From assembly GCA_900314885.1 (NCBI GenBank), contig OMWY01000010.1, positions 21,814-85,813 on the forward strand: 64,000 nucleotides of DNA. Reading direction: 5' to 3'. Numbering within the stretch: the stretch's first letter is position 1; every line of letters starts with the position of its first letter. The position numbers were made by a program, and so were the translations under genes. The DNA comes from an uncultured Eubacteriales bacterium. Lineage in GTDB: Bacteria > Bacillota > Clostridia > Lachnospirales > Lachnospiraceae. The notes beneath the pieces are model-generated. The model was given only the letters and a program-made list of their open reading frames with translations. It was not told the origin of the DNA and did no database searches. Positions 8,531 to 16,878 of the stretch are shown one piece after another.

Positions 8531-9242
8531 TACCTTGTGTCTCCTCGATATTATTTAGCTTCTTAAGCTTCATGACGGCCTTATCCGGAATAATAGCCTC
8601 GCCGTGCTCGCGAAGAAGCGCGCCATTGTGGATATATTTCAGAACGCCTTCAGAAAACTCTGAAGCCAACTGTAGTACCTGCGTAAATTTTTCATCTGAC
8701 ATGCCGCCCTTATGGAGAACGAGGAAATACTTATCCCTCATCCTGTAGAGCTCGCTTTTAATAGACCTGCGATATGCTATCCTGCCGCAGAAATCTGCCG
8801 CGTCATCCACAGAATCAAATACAAGAACACATGAACTATTATCCGTTAAGTTCTGATCGGGAGCCTTCTTTGCTGAAGATTCCCGCATCTCGCTAAATCC
8901 GAACATCCTGTCAAGAAGCTCGAACAGACTGATAATGCCATCAGGCGCGTCACCTGAAGAGACGTTTCCGTTTACTCTCTTAGGCTGCAAACGCTCGACC
9001 GGGGTCTCAGTAATAGTAAGGCACAGTTCATCCTCAGGCATCTGCATAACCTTCATGCTGATAGCTCCGTGCGGACTTCTGTATCCTATCTCTTCTTCAG
9101 CCTTCTCGACAATAGTATGGATAAAATTGTCAGCTGCGTCTGACTGTGATACAAAATCCTTCACGTTGAGGTTGTACTTCTTTAAATCATCCGCATTTAA
9201 AATGCATCGAAGAGATTCATCACTAAGTCTGTATAATTTCAT
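8523..9242 (-). CDS. mecA: MecA-like ClpC adaptor protein
   Basis: A 239-residue adaptor of the MecA/YpbH family. The N-terminus (MKLYRLSDESLRCILNADDL) is the substrate-recognition part. An acidic/Ser-rich linker is at about 85-150, and the C-terminal domain (about 150-225) has VLVFDSVDDAADFCGRI and KSELYRMRDKYFLVL, the part that binds ClpC. In Bacillus, MecA delivers ComK and other proteins to ClpCP; no ComK is visible here, so clients are unknown. The length agrees with the family. The ribosome site is AAAGGAA, 5 bases upstream. It is the first gene of a two-gene operon with serS. Confidence 0.85.
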   Translation of the reverse strand: MKLYRLSDESLRCILNADDLKKYNLNVKDFVSQSDAADNFIHTIVEKAEEEIGYRSPHGAISMKVMQMPEDELCLTITETPVERLQPKRVNGNVSSGDAPDGIISLFELLDRMFGFSEMRESSAKKAPDQNLTDNSSCVLVFDSVDDAADFCGRIAYRRSIKSELYRMRDKYFLVLHKGGMSDEKFTQVLQLASEFSEGVLKYIHNGALLREHGEAIIPDKAVMKLKKLNNIEETQGNA

Positions 9243-9283
9243 ATATTCCTTTCTTCACTAAGCGGCAATTCAAACACTTCACT

Positions 9284-9312
9284 ATTAAACCACAAAACGT
9301 CGGAAAAATCAA
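9284..9312 (-). promoter_or_regulatory. Predicted promoter of mecA-serS
   Basis: On the minus strand, -35 TTGATT (9307-9312), a 17-base spacer and -10 TTTAAT (9284-9289), about 42 bases before the mecA start. Confidence 0.55.
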
Positions 9313-9353
9313 TAGTCTTTCTATGATATTAACAGAATTTAAATCTTCGGACC

Positions 9354-9797
9354 TCATTTTCTAATAACTGTCTCCTCTGCCGAAACTATCTTGTCTGATA
9401 TTGTGAGTATCCAGGCATTCCGCGACTTAGGCACCTCTAATATATTTAGAGGCCACATATGAGATTTTATGGCATCAGCCACATTTCTCGATACATGAAA
9501 ATCCTTAATAGCATTATCGGCGGCAATATAAGGATGGTGAAAGCCGTGAAGATGGTCCCCATGATTATGCCAGTCATAGAGGTAGTAATCGTGAAGAATC
9601 GCCGCGATAATCAGTTCATCACTCCTCTTCTCCCCCGGAAAGAACCGGTCAAGCCTCGCTGCGAACCTTGCGACACGAAAAACATGGCTATAGGTAGTCG
9701 TGTTGCCGTGCTGTATATATTCCTTCATTTTCTGAATCCGCGGATCATCCGCAAGCTCCTTCATTAACTCCGAAATATCATCATTTTCCATTTTCAT
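9354..9797 (-). CDS. HD-domain protein
   Basis: A small HD-superfamily phosphohydrolase (147 residues from the chosen start). Metal-binding residues are visible as H in TYSHVFRVARF, the HD doublet in AAILHDYYLYDWHNH, further His in GFHHPYIAAD and the D of TISDKIVSAEE near the C-terminus. This is the minimal HD fold without an extra domain, as in predicted nucleotidases or phosphohydrolases of Clostridia; the substrate is unknown. The start is set at the ATG at 9797, with AAGGA-type sequence in the end of the upstream gene; the ATG at 9791 is also possible. It overlaps the PF06541 permease gene by 17 bases, so both are one transcript. Confidence 0.82.
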   Translation of the reverse strand: MKMENDDISELMKELADDPRIQKMKEYIQHGNTTTYSHVFRVARFAARLDRFFPGEKRSDELIIAAILHDYYLYDWHNHGDHLHGFHHPYIAADNAIKDFHVSRNVADAIKSHMWPLNILEVPKSRNAWILTISDKIVSAEETVIRK

Positions 9798-10569
9798 CCT
9801 TGTCCTTAGTCTTAACAAGAGCTATCAGTTCACGTTCATGACCGCGAAACCAGCCCTTGAATGAGTCATAATAGCCTCGGATCCCTATTCTGTCCCGGTT
9901 CTTCCTGCTGCCTGAGTAGATTCTGATATTCCTGACAAGATAGAGCTCACGAAAATCAAGGGTGTTCGCAAGGGCCTGATAGCCATTTTCCATAACATTG
10001 TCGAACATCCTCTGGGCGGTCTCAAGCTTATGGATAAGGCTCGTAAGAGACGCCACAGTGAGAGCGAAATCCGCCCCGAACATGAACATCAATAGAAGTG
10101 AAATCGCTTCACTCGCTATAGGATTAACATGTCCCCTGTGGGCCATTACGATCGGAGCGATATATCTAACAACGACTATCCCCGCTACGCCAAAGGCAAG
10201 GGTCGCCGGCAGGCAGATACGTCCGTTAAGATTTAGCGGTACGGCGCTGTAATCCCACCACCTTGAGTTAAAAACCTTCTCAAGAATAAATGATGTGACG
10301 TATTCTATAATAGCGCTTCCAATAGCACAGATAACAAATATTTCCCACACGGGCGCTTCACTTATCCCGCTTGCGTTCACCGATACCGGAATCACGCCAA
10401 ACAAAACGAGGCATGTCACGACTCCGACTCCGTATATAGGACAGACCGGCCCGAATAAAAATCCCCTGTTCTCCCAATGCTTCTCCTTTATGGAGCAATA
10501 GGTACACTCATAAAGCCACCCTAAGAAGCTGAAGAGACAAAAGCAGTTAAAATACGATGAAATACTCAA
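9781..10569 (-). CDS. PF06541-type putative ABC transporter permease (CmpB-like)
   Basis: A 262-residue polytopic membrane protein. The N-terminal signature FSFLGWLYECTYCSIKEK followed by NRGFLFGPVCPIYGVG is diagnostic of the putative type IV ABC-permease family PF06541. Six membrane segments are visible (about residues 5-22, 40-60, 75-98, 110-135, 140-160 and 165-185), then a cytoplasmic Arg/Lys-rich tail. The transported substrate and ATPase partner are unknown. The start is a TTG without a strong ribosome site; the frame and family match are clear. It is the first gene of a two-gene unit with the HD protein. Confidence 0.82.
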   Translation of the reverse strand: MSISSYFNCFCLFSFLGWLYECTYCSIKEKHWENRGFLFGPVCPIYGVGVVTCLVLFGVIPVSVNASGISEAPVWEIFVICAIGSAIIEYVTSFILEKVFNSRWWDYSAVPLNLNGRICLPATLAFGVAGIVVVRYIAPIVMAHRGHVNPIASEAISLLLMFMFGADFALTVASLTSLIHKLETAQRMFDNVMENGYQALANTLDFRELYLVRNIRIYSGSRKNRDRIGIRGYYDSFKGWFRGHERELIALVKTKDKDENGK

Positions 10570-10648
10570 AACTATAATACCTCACAAACATTTCTTACAA
10601 AAGTATAACACCGGCTGAATATCATTTCAAGCATTAAGTAGCATTTAA

Positions 10649-11026
10649 TTATTCAAAGTAATTTCCATACGACCTGTAGATCTTCTTTACGACATCATAG
10701 GCGAGCTTCCTTCTCCTGTACTCATCCACAATTCCCTTATTATTCATGGTTCGAGGACGGATATTAAACCATTCACGACTTATTCTCACATCGCAATACT
10801 GCCAAATGAAAACACCAGAAATTCCCTCAGTGGAAAATACAGCGTTAAGCTGGTGGTCAAGGACCTCCGCCTGGTATTCCTCTGTCCAGTTATCGTGAGT
10901 CTGAGACCGATAGCCATATATGGCTCCCGCGCCTATTTCCGTAATTAAGAATGGCTTGCCTGCGCCTTTTGTTTTCTCCTGAACCCAGTTATAATTTTCC
11001 TCTACCCATTCCTTAGCTGTCTTATA
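10649..11026 (-). pseudogene. Beta-glucuronidase (GH2) C-terminal remnant
   Basis: An open frame of 125 codons with no start codon, bounded upstream by TAA at 11027-11029 and ending with TAA at 10649-10651. The translation matches the C-terminal end of glycoside hydrolase family 2 beta-glucuronidase (UidA-like). It contains the catalytic nucleophile region KPFLITEIGAGAIYG, then THDNWTEEYQAEVLD, then FIWQYCDVR and MNNKGIVDEYRRRKLAYDVV near the end. The sugar-binding, sandwich and acid/base regions (about 450 residues) are missing. A GAAGAGGT ribosome-like sequence just upstream (11027-11037) could be the original ribosome site, left after an internal deletion. The fragment cannot be an active enzyme. 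Confidence 0.82.
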
Positions 11027-11142
11027 TTACCTCTTCTTTAAATTAATAGTCTGATTCAATTCTAAACCTTTAAAAATTGTGCAGACTGTTATATAATATC
11101 CCTATCGATAAGTTTTTGCAAGTGGACAGAAAAGAGGTAAAT

Positions 11143-11499
11143 ATGATAAATATTAAACGTATATACGAAGAAGCAACTACTGATGATGGCGTGAGGATCT
11201 TAGTCGACAGGCTCTGGCCTCGGGGCATAAGCCGGGATAAGGCAAAGCTCAATTCCTGGAACAAGGAAATATCGCCATCTCCTGACCTCAGGAAATGGTT
11301 CAACCACGACGCTGCAAAGTATGAGGAATTCAAGGATCGCTATATAGCTGAGCTAAACAATAACCCTGAAAGCGCCGCATTTAAAGAAATGATAAATAAA
11401 AAGCAGGAAGAAGGCCCGGTTACCCTCCTCTACGCCGCAAAAGACCAAGAGCACAATAACGCCGTCGTATTAAAGGAGTGGTTATTATCTGACCATTAA
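11143..11499 (+). CDS. DUF488 family protein
   Basis: A 118-residue cytoplasmic protein. The N-terminal RIYEEATTDDGVRILVDRLWPRG and the central WNKEISPSPDLRKWFNHD are the conserved signature of the short DUF488 family; the exact role is unknown. The start is set at the ATG at 11143 because GAGG lies 6-9 bases upstream and the family begins at this Met. It is one of only two genes on the plus strand and convergent with the chimeric gene at 11526. The family is common and often sits in accessory regions. Confidence 0.9.
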   Translation: MINIKRIYEEATTDDGVRILVDRLWPRGISRDKAKLNSWNKEISPSPDLRKWFNHDAAKYEEFKDRYIAELNNNPESAAFKEMINKKQEEGPVTLLYAAKDQEHNNAVVLKEWLLSDH

Positions 11500-11525
11500 C
11501 GTTTTTCCTATGAAAAACGCAAATA

Positions 11526-12410
11526 TCACCTGATATTATATGCCTTATCAAGCGCCTTATATATTGACTGATACGGTGAGTCACTTATTCTTACATAAGT
11601 GTCGACTTCACTTTTAAACTCAGTAATTTTATCAATATCATTTGCCTGACCCCAGTTTGGAAGTGCGGGTGGTTCTTCGCTGCGGGAGCCCCATATGTTA
11701 TAGACGTCAAAGACCTTATTGCTTCCTTCCTCGTCTGCGTTTGGGTTTCCTGTTGCCGCGAAATTTCTCCAGTAGGTCAGCATTATTGAAGATAGAATCC
11801 TGTCATCTTCGCTATAAAGACGAGATTTAACAGGAATATTCCCATAGCAGTATACTTCTTCACCGCTATGCCAGTTACTGAGGCGCCCGTTTTTCTGATT
11901 GAAATAATACTCATAGACAGGTATATTTTCCGCAATCGCTTTTCTTGTGAGACAGCGATGACCATATCCGAACCATACCGCTGAGAGGATATCGCTCATA
12001 GCCTTTTTAGCATCGTCATTGTTATTTATCTCATAACCTTCGGCAAGTGAATTGGTATCACTAATTACATCGCCACAATATCCCTTGAGCTTTTCGGAAA
12101 AATTATCAGCCGTGAATTTATCGAATAATATAAAGGCTGTACACTCATCACCGTTATATCCGTTTAAAATCTCCTCGGCGTTTAATTTTTCTCCCGATAT
12201 AGCAATAAGGGCTAAGAGATATAAACCGCTTATCAAGGCACTTCTTCCCTTAATCTCAGTAAATATCTTGTTTTTACATAAGAAATAAGACACTAACAGA
12301 GCCCCGGTCAGAATAAATCCGACCAGGGTATTCTTATTTAACTCAATTACAATAAGAAATACCGGCTGCGGGTAAGTAAGTGCTTTAGCTCCAAAACTTT
12401 TTCTGCTCAT
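11526..12410 (-). pseudogene. Chimeric reading frame: flavin reductase start, membrane segment, esterase tail
   Basis: A 294-residue uninterrupted frame whose parts come from different families. The start (ATG at 12410, GGAGG 6 bases upstream) gives SRKSFGAKALTYPQPVF, the typical N-terminus of flavoredoxin-type flavin reductases, but the FMN domain is absent. Two hydrophobic segments follow (about residues 25-45 and 58-75). From about residue 80 the sequence is the C-terminal half of a type-B carboxylesterase: SAVWFGYGHRCLTRK, VYEYYF, the catalytic-His region NWHSGEEVYCYGN, MLTYWRNFAATGNPN and a final LPNW. The nucleophile elbow (GESAGG) is missing, so esterase activity is not possible. Best read as a product of one or more deletions that happened to stay open. 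Confidence 0.72.
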
Positions 12411-12515
12411 ATTGACCTCCAACGTGTAGTTTTTAGAATAATTAATGACTAAGATAGATTCTACTATATTTACTTACATACTGTCAATTACTATTATTTT
12501 TAATTTACAAAAAAG

Positions 12516-12534
12516 CGGTGAGATATTCTCACCG
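12516..12534 (-). terminator. Intrinsic terminator of the aminotransferase gene
   Basis: An 8-bp perfect stem (CGGTGAGA / TCTCACCG) with a 3-base loop, followed on the minus strand by GCTTTTTTG. The TGA stop of the aminotransferase lies inside the hairpin. Confidence 0.85.
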
Positions 12535-13692
12535 TATCATTTTCGTCCTTATTGATTCTAGGCGGTTCAGAGCCTCATTAAGTGTCTCGTCCTTCTTAGC
12601 GAAATGGAGGCGGATAAGGTTATTGACAGGCTCTCTGAAGAAGCTTGAACCGGGAACTGCTCCTACCCCGACCTTCTCCGCAAGCTCCTCACAGAACTTA
12701 AGGTCTGAGTCATAGCCGAACTCCGAAATATCAATCAGGATATAATAAGCTCCCTCAGGCACAGTGTGCTCAAGTCCTATATCGTCAAGTCCCTTTAGGA
12801 AGAGATTTCGTTTTTCCGTATATTTATTACTTAGCCACTTATAATAATCATCACCGAAATTAAGTCCCGTTACAGCTGCTTCCTGAAGGGGAGCCGCCGC
12901 TCCTACCGTGAGAAAATCATGAACCTTCTTAATTCTCTCCGTAATCTCAGGCGGCGCTATAGTATATCCCAGTCTCCAGCCTGTGATGGAATAGGTTTTG
13001 GAGAGTGATGAGCAGGAAATGGTCCTCTCTCGCATACCCGGGAGCGCCGCGAAATATATATGCTTATTTGGCTCATAAACAATATGCTCATATACCTCAT
13101 CCGTAATTACGTAGGTGTCGTATTTCTTAGCGAGGTCAGCTATTATATTTAAGTCATCTATGGTAAAAACCTTTCCGCACGGATTAGACGGGTTGCAGAG
13201 AATAAGCGCTTTAGGGTGCTCTTTAAAGGCAGCTTCCAGTACCTCGGGATCAAAATGAAAATCAGGCGGAACAAGTGGAACGTATATAGGCTCGGCTCCG
13301 GAAAGAATCGTATCCGCTCCGTAATTTTCATAAAATGGAGAAAATATAATTACCTTATCTCCAGGATTTGTGACAGTCATCATAGCTGCCATCATGGCTT
13401 CAGTGCTGCCGCATGTAACAACTATCTCAGATTCAGGATCTATATTTATTCCCATAAAATGAGACTGCTTTTTCGCAAGTGCTTCCCTGAAATTTTTCGC
13501 TCCCCAGGTTATGGAATACTGGTGAAAATCCTCGTAAGCGACCTTTGATAACCTGTCAAGAATTTCCTTCGGTGGTTCAAAGTCAGGAAATCCCTGGGAA
13601 AGATTGACCGCGCCATATTTATTAGAAATACGTGTCATACGGCGGATAACTGAATCGGTAAATCCGGCCGTACGTTCAGACAAATTCTGCAT
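12529..13692 (-). CDS. Class I/II PLP-dependent aminotransferase
   Basis: A 387-residue fold-type I aminotransferase. The N-terminus has VNLSQGFPDFEPP, the cofactor phosphate region GSTEAMMAAM, the Asn/Pro motif LCNPSNPCGKVF, the DEVYEH segment and the Schiff-base Lys in SSLSKTYSITGWRLGY, with the conserved Arg near the C-terminus (NLIRLHFAKKDE). The pattern fits the methionine/kynurenine/aromatic aminotransferase group (YbdL/KAT-like). With a phenylacetate-CoA ligase and a 2-oxoacid:ferredoxin oxidoreductase nearby, a role in aromatic or branched-chain/sulfur amino-acid transamination is likely, the 2-oxo product then feeding the oxidoreductase. Substrate assignment is inference. Confidence 0.9.
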   Translation of the reverse strand: MQNLSERTAGFTDSVIRRMTRISNKYGAVNLSQGFPDFEPPKEILDRLSKVAYEDFHQYSITWGAKNFREALAKKQSHFMGINIDPESEIVVTCGSTEAMMAAMMTVTNPGDKVIIFSPFYENYGADTILSGAEPIYVPLVPPDFHFDPEVLEAAFKEHPKALILCNPSNPCGKVFTIDDLNIIADLAKKYDTYVITDEVYEHIVYEPNKHIYFAALPGMRERTISCSSLSKTYSITGWRLGYTIAPPEITERIKKVHDFLTVGAAAPLQEAAVTGLNFGDDYYKWLSNKYTEKRNLFLKGLDDIGLEHTVPEGAYYILIDISEFGYDSDLKFCEELAEKVGVGAVPGSSFFREPVNNLIRLHFAKKDETLNEALNRLESIRTKMIR

Positions 13693-13754
13693 AATTAATT
13701 CCTCTCAAATATACGATTTACAGGGTCAATAATTATTGGCCCTGTATATTAATA

Positions 13755-15095
13755 TCAGATATTGTAATTCAATTTACGTTCATCAATAATTCTTCTTGAC
13801 TTATGCTCTGAACGAGTATTTAAGTCTCCGTCCGGATGAACGATAACCTCGTAAGGCTTCACACCTATACGGGCCTTAAGAGCTGTGGATACCTCAGCAG
13901 CAACGGATTCATCTGTAGCCGGATTGTCAGCCTTCTTCTCTATTTCAACCGAATACTTGCATGTAAAATCCTTCTCAAATACGCGGATTAAATACTCGCC
14001 CGTTATTCCCTTGAATTCTCGAATTACGGCTTCAATATCGCTAGGGAATACATTTACGGCTGAAACTATAAACATATCGTCCTTACGTCCGATTACGTGA
14101 ATCCTGCCATGGGTTCTGCCGCATTTGCAAGGCGTATTATCTATCCACCCTATATCACCGGTCCTGAAGCGGATAAGTGGACGTGCATGCTTTCTCAAGG
14201 TCGTGAAGACTAATTCTCCTGTCTCGCCCGGCTTAAGAACCTCTCCCGTATGAATATCAACAGTCTCAACAAGGATATGATTTTCTGCGATATGAAGACC
14301 ATCCTTCGCCTCGCACATAGCGGCGCAGGCTCCGAATATATCGGAAAGTCCGTAGAAGTCGTAAACCTCCGCTCCCCACAAATCCTCAATCGCTTTCCTT
14401 GTGGCTCCAATAGAGCCACCAAGCTCTCCCGCTACGATTATTTTCTTGATATTTAAATCCTTCTTAGGGTCTATTCCCTTCTTAAGTGCCTTCTCACCTA
14501 ACTGCCATGCGTATGATGGACTGGTCCATATGATTGTAGGCTGATAAGTCTTTAAAATAAATAAGAGTCTCTCACTTGGAAGTGTACCGCCCCAGATGCA
14601 GAGGGCTCCGAGATTCTGGGCTCCGATAACATCAGGGCCTCCAACGTAAAGAGAGAAGTTAAGAGCGTGCACATATCTGTCATTAGGTCTCATGCCTATC
14701 TGCCAGAACCACCGGCTCTCAGTATCCTGGAATTCCTCAAAGTCCTGTTTTGTAAATGGACTGATAGTCGGCACGCCTGTCGAACCGGTTGACGTTGAAA
14801 CAAACACAACATCTTCCTCAGGCACAGCCACAAGTTCTCCTAAAAGTGATCCTACCCCCTGGGTATCACGTTCTGTCTTCTTGTCGATAAATGGAAATTT
14901 CTGAATATCGGAAAGCTCCTTGATGTCAGATGGCTTTACCCCCGCAGCATCGAATGACCTCTTATAATAAGGCGCATGGTCATAGGCGAACTGAACTATT
15001 TCCTTTAGATCGGCAAGCTGCTTTTTCTCAAGCTCAGCCCTCGGCATGGTTTCAAGCTCCTCGTTCCAGTACTTGTTGAGTATGTTTCTGCTCAT
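13755..15095 (-). CDS. paaK: Phenylacetate--CoA ligase family protein
   Basis: A 446-residue adenylate-forming enzyme of the PaaK family. It has the ATP-binding P-loop-like STSTGSTGVPTISPFT (about residue 100), VAGELGGSIGATRKAIE, the YDFYGLSDIFG motif, the adenylation motif RFRTGDIGWID and a C-terminal half with IGRKDDMF and the hinge region. It would convert arylacetates, or other weak acids, to CoA thioesters. In anaerobes such genes often sit beside indolepyruvate-type oxidoreductases and work in amino-acid fermentation. The ribosome site is GGGAGG. It has its own promoter (15128-15156) and stands between the aminotransferase and the oxidoreductase operon. Confidence 0.9.
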   Translation of the reverse strand: MSRNILNKYWNEELETMPRAELEKKQLADLKEIVQFAYDHAPYYKRSFDAAGVKPSDIKELSDIQKFPFIDKKTERDTQGVGSLLGELVAVPEEDVVFVSTSTGSTGVPTISPFTKQDFEEFQDTESRWFWQIGMRPNDRYVHALNFSLYVGGPDVIGAQNLGALCIWGGTLPSERLLFILKTYQPTIIWTSPSYAWQLGEKALKKGIDPKKDLNIKKIIVAGELGGSIGATRKAIEDLWGAEVYDFYGLSDIFGACAAMCEAKDGLHIAENHILVETVDIHTGEVLKPGETGELVFTTLRKHARPLIRFRTGDIGWIDNTPCKCGRTHGRIHVIGRKDDMFIVSAVNVFPSDIEAVIREFKGITGEYLIRVFEKDFTCKYSVEIEKKADNPATDESVAAEVSTALKARIGVKPYEVIVHPDGDLNTRSEHKSRRIIDERKLNYNI

Positions 15096-15127
15096 GTGTT
15101 TTGGTCCTCCCTTTCTTTGATAGGTTA

Positions 15128-15156
15128 AGTATACATCAAAAAAATGCTTTTGTCTA
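15128..15156 (-). promoter_or_regulatory. Predicted promoter of the phenylacetate-CoA ligase gene
   Basis: On the minus strand, -35 TAGACA (15151-15156), a 17-base spacer and -10 TATACT (15128-15133), about 33 bases before the start. Just upstream of it, a CCTATA word is repeated at a 16-base interval and could be a regulator site; this is not further supported. Confidence 0.6.
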
Positions 15157-15218
15157 ATATGCTATAGGTATGCTAGGTTATAGGCTAAACTTATAACGTC
15201 AAATAAACACAACCATCA

Positions 15219-16007
15219 CTATTTTGTAAGTCCAAGTATCTTCTCTGCGTTATGGAAGGCTATTTTCTCCTGTTCGTCAGAGCGAAGCGGCAGGCTTAGA
15301 AATGCTTCGACTTCCTTCACAGGATCCCAGAGTGGAAAATCCGTTCCGAATAGCAGTCTCTCCGCTCCGTAGCCTCTTATGTATTCAACCATTTTTTTTG
15401 GTGGGATAAATGCCATGCAGCTTGATATGTCAAAATAACAATTTTTATTCTTCAGCAGTGCATATCCTTCCTCGAAAATAGACCAGCCACCGAGGTGGGC
15501 AGCTATTACCTGAAGCTTCGGAAATTCATTTAAGACATGGACTAACCGCCTCGGATGAGAAAAATCGAATCTCTTGTCTCCGCAGTGAATAAGGACGGGA
15601 AGTCTTCCCTCAAGTCGCTCATATGCAGGAAAAAGTCTCTCATCATCGATAGGAAATTTCTGAGAGTCGGGATGTAATTTAATCCCCTTTAAGCCCGAAG
15701 CTTCTATATAATCAATTTCGCTGTTAAAATCCTCCATGTCCGCGTGCAGGGTTCCAAAGCCGAAAAATTCAGGATGTTTTTTCACCTCGCCCACTATAAA
15801 TTCATTGATATGCCTTACCTGCTCCGGCTTATTCGCAACAGGAAGGAGGACGAATTCTGAGATTCCCGCCTCCTTTCCTCTCGCAAGCAAGCTCTCGGCA
15901 GTACCTGTAAATTCGGTATTTAAGCTATAGAATTCACAGATACTTTCCGTAGCCTTGGCCGCGATTTCAGGAGGATAGATGTGAGTGTGAAAATCTATAA
16001 TTTTCAT
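15219..16007 (-). CDS. Amidohydrolase family (TIM-barrel) hydrolase
   Basis: A 262-residue metal-dependent hydrolase of the amidohydrolase-2 (ACMSD-like) group. Metal ligands are visible as HTH in IIDFHTHIYPPE, a His in LKGIKLHPDSQKF, VLIHCGD, VIAAHLGGW and the catalytic Asp in LLFGTDFPLWDP. The length is normal. It could hydrolyse or decarboxylate a small organic acid; the substrate is not evident. Its start overlaps the beta-subunit gene by 41 bases, placing it as the last gene of the long sulfur/oxidoreductase operon. Confidence 0.87.
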   Translation of the reverse strand: MKIIDFHTHIYPPEIAAKATESICEFYSLNTEFTGTAESLLARGKEAGISEFVLLPVANKPEQVRHINEFIVGEVKKHPEFFGFGTLHADMEDFNSEIDYIEASGLKGIKLHPDSQKFPIDDERLFPAYERLEGRLPVLIHCGDKRFDFSHPRRLVHVLNEFPKLQVIAAHLGGWSIFEEGYALLKNKNCYFDISSCMAFIPPKKMVEYIRGYGAERLLFGTDFPLWDPVKEVEAFLSLPLRSDEQEKIAFHNAEKILGLTK

Positions 16008-16878
16008 GAATCTGCCTCCATTTCTTATCGCGTGAATTAATTATTGTTTCAAGGTCTTCATCCGTCAGATGCTTAAATCTTCCCTGTCTTTTTATATAAT
16101 GACCTACATCTGTGAATTCCTTCGGTTCATAATTTAATTTATATTCTCCGTCCTCATATTCAGCTAAATACCAGAGGCCACAGTCTACTACCTCCTTCGC
16201 GACCTCTACGGTTTCATCGGTAGCTATTCCCCATCCCGTAGGGCATGGTGAAATGATGTGAATATATTTCGTTCCCTTTATCTTCGAAGCCTTCTCGACC
16301 TTATTTATAAAATCAGGAAGATATCCTATACTTGCGGTAGCTGCGTAGGGAATATCATGCGCCGCGACAATCTCGAACATATTTTTCTTAGGTCTGATAT
16401 TTCCGCGGATATTTTTACCGGCAGGAGTTGTGGTAGTCCTTGCTCCAAATGGAGTCAGCGAGCTCTTCTGGATTCCGGTATTCATATACGCTTCATTGTC
16501 GTAGCAGATATAAAGAATATTATCATTCCTGTCAATGGCGCCTGAAAGAGCCTGGATTCCTATATCAGCAGTGCCACCGTCTCCCGCGAAGCCAACAGCC
16601 GGAAAATCAGTTATTCCCTGAGCACGGAGTCCTGCTTCTATTCCGGTAAGCATGGAAGCGGTTCCCGCAAAAGTGGAAATTATAGCGTTATTAGCAAAGC
16701 AGAGTTGGGGGAAATTAAAGCCGACAGCTGACATACATCCGGCCGGAAGTACAGCTATTGACCTCTCTCCCAATACCTTTAGGGCAATCCTGACAGCAAG
16801 GCTCCCGCCACAACCTGCGCAGGCCTTATGGCCATAAAAATATTCGTCTTCATTTAATGTCTTAGCCGAAATACTCAC
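15967..16878 (-). CDS. 2-oxoacid:ferredoxin oxidoreductase, beta (ThDP) subunit
   Basis: A 303-residue beta subunit that binds thiamine diphosphate. Features in order: the CxxC of YGHKACAGCGGSLAV, which helps hold a [4Fe-4S] cluster near the ThDP, the CMSAVGFNFP segment, the ThDP motif starting at GFAGDGGTADIG and ending with YDNEAYMNTGIQ, then SSLTPFGARTTTTPAGK and a C-terminal CPTGW. This is the PorB/VorB type of four-subunit enzyme. It begins with a GTG that overlaps the TGA stop of the alpha gene (GTGA), with GGAGG upstream. It would oxidatively decarboxylate a 2-oxoacid to acyl-CoA and reduce ferredoxin. Confidence 0.93.
   Translation of the reverse strand: MSISAKTLNEDEYFYGHKACAGCGGSLAVRIALKVLGERSIAVLPAGCMSAVGFNFPQLCFANNAIISTFAGTASMLTGIEAGLRAQGITDFPAVGFAGDGGTADIGIQALSGAIDRNDNILYICYDNEAYMNTGIQKSSLTPFGARTTTTPAGKNIRGNIRPKKNMFEIVAAHDIPYAATASIGYLPDFINKVEKASKIKGTKYIHIISPCPTGWGIATDETVEVAKEVVDCGLWYLAEYEDGEYKLNYEPKEFTDVGHYIKRQGRFKHLTDEDLETIINSRDKKWRQIHENYRFSHSHLSS

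Noticed and set aside
9243..9353. T-box riboswitch before mecA-serS
   Set aside because: The space is only 111 bases, has no AGGGTGGNACCGCG box and no terminator; a simple promoter is enough.
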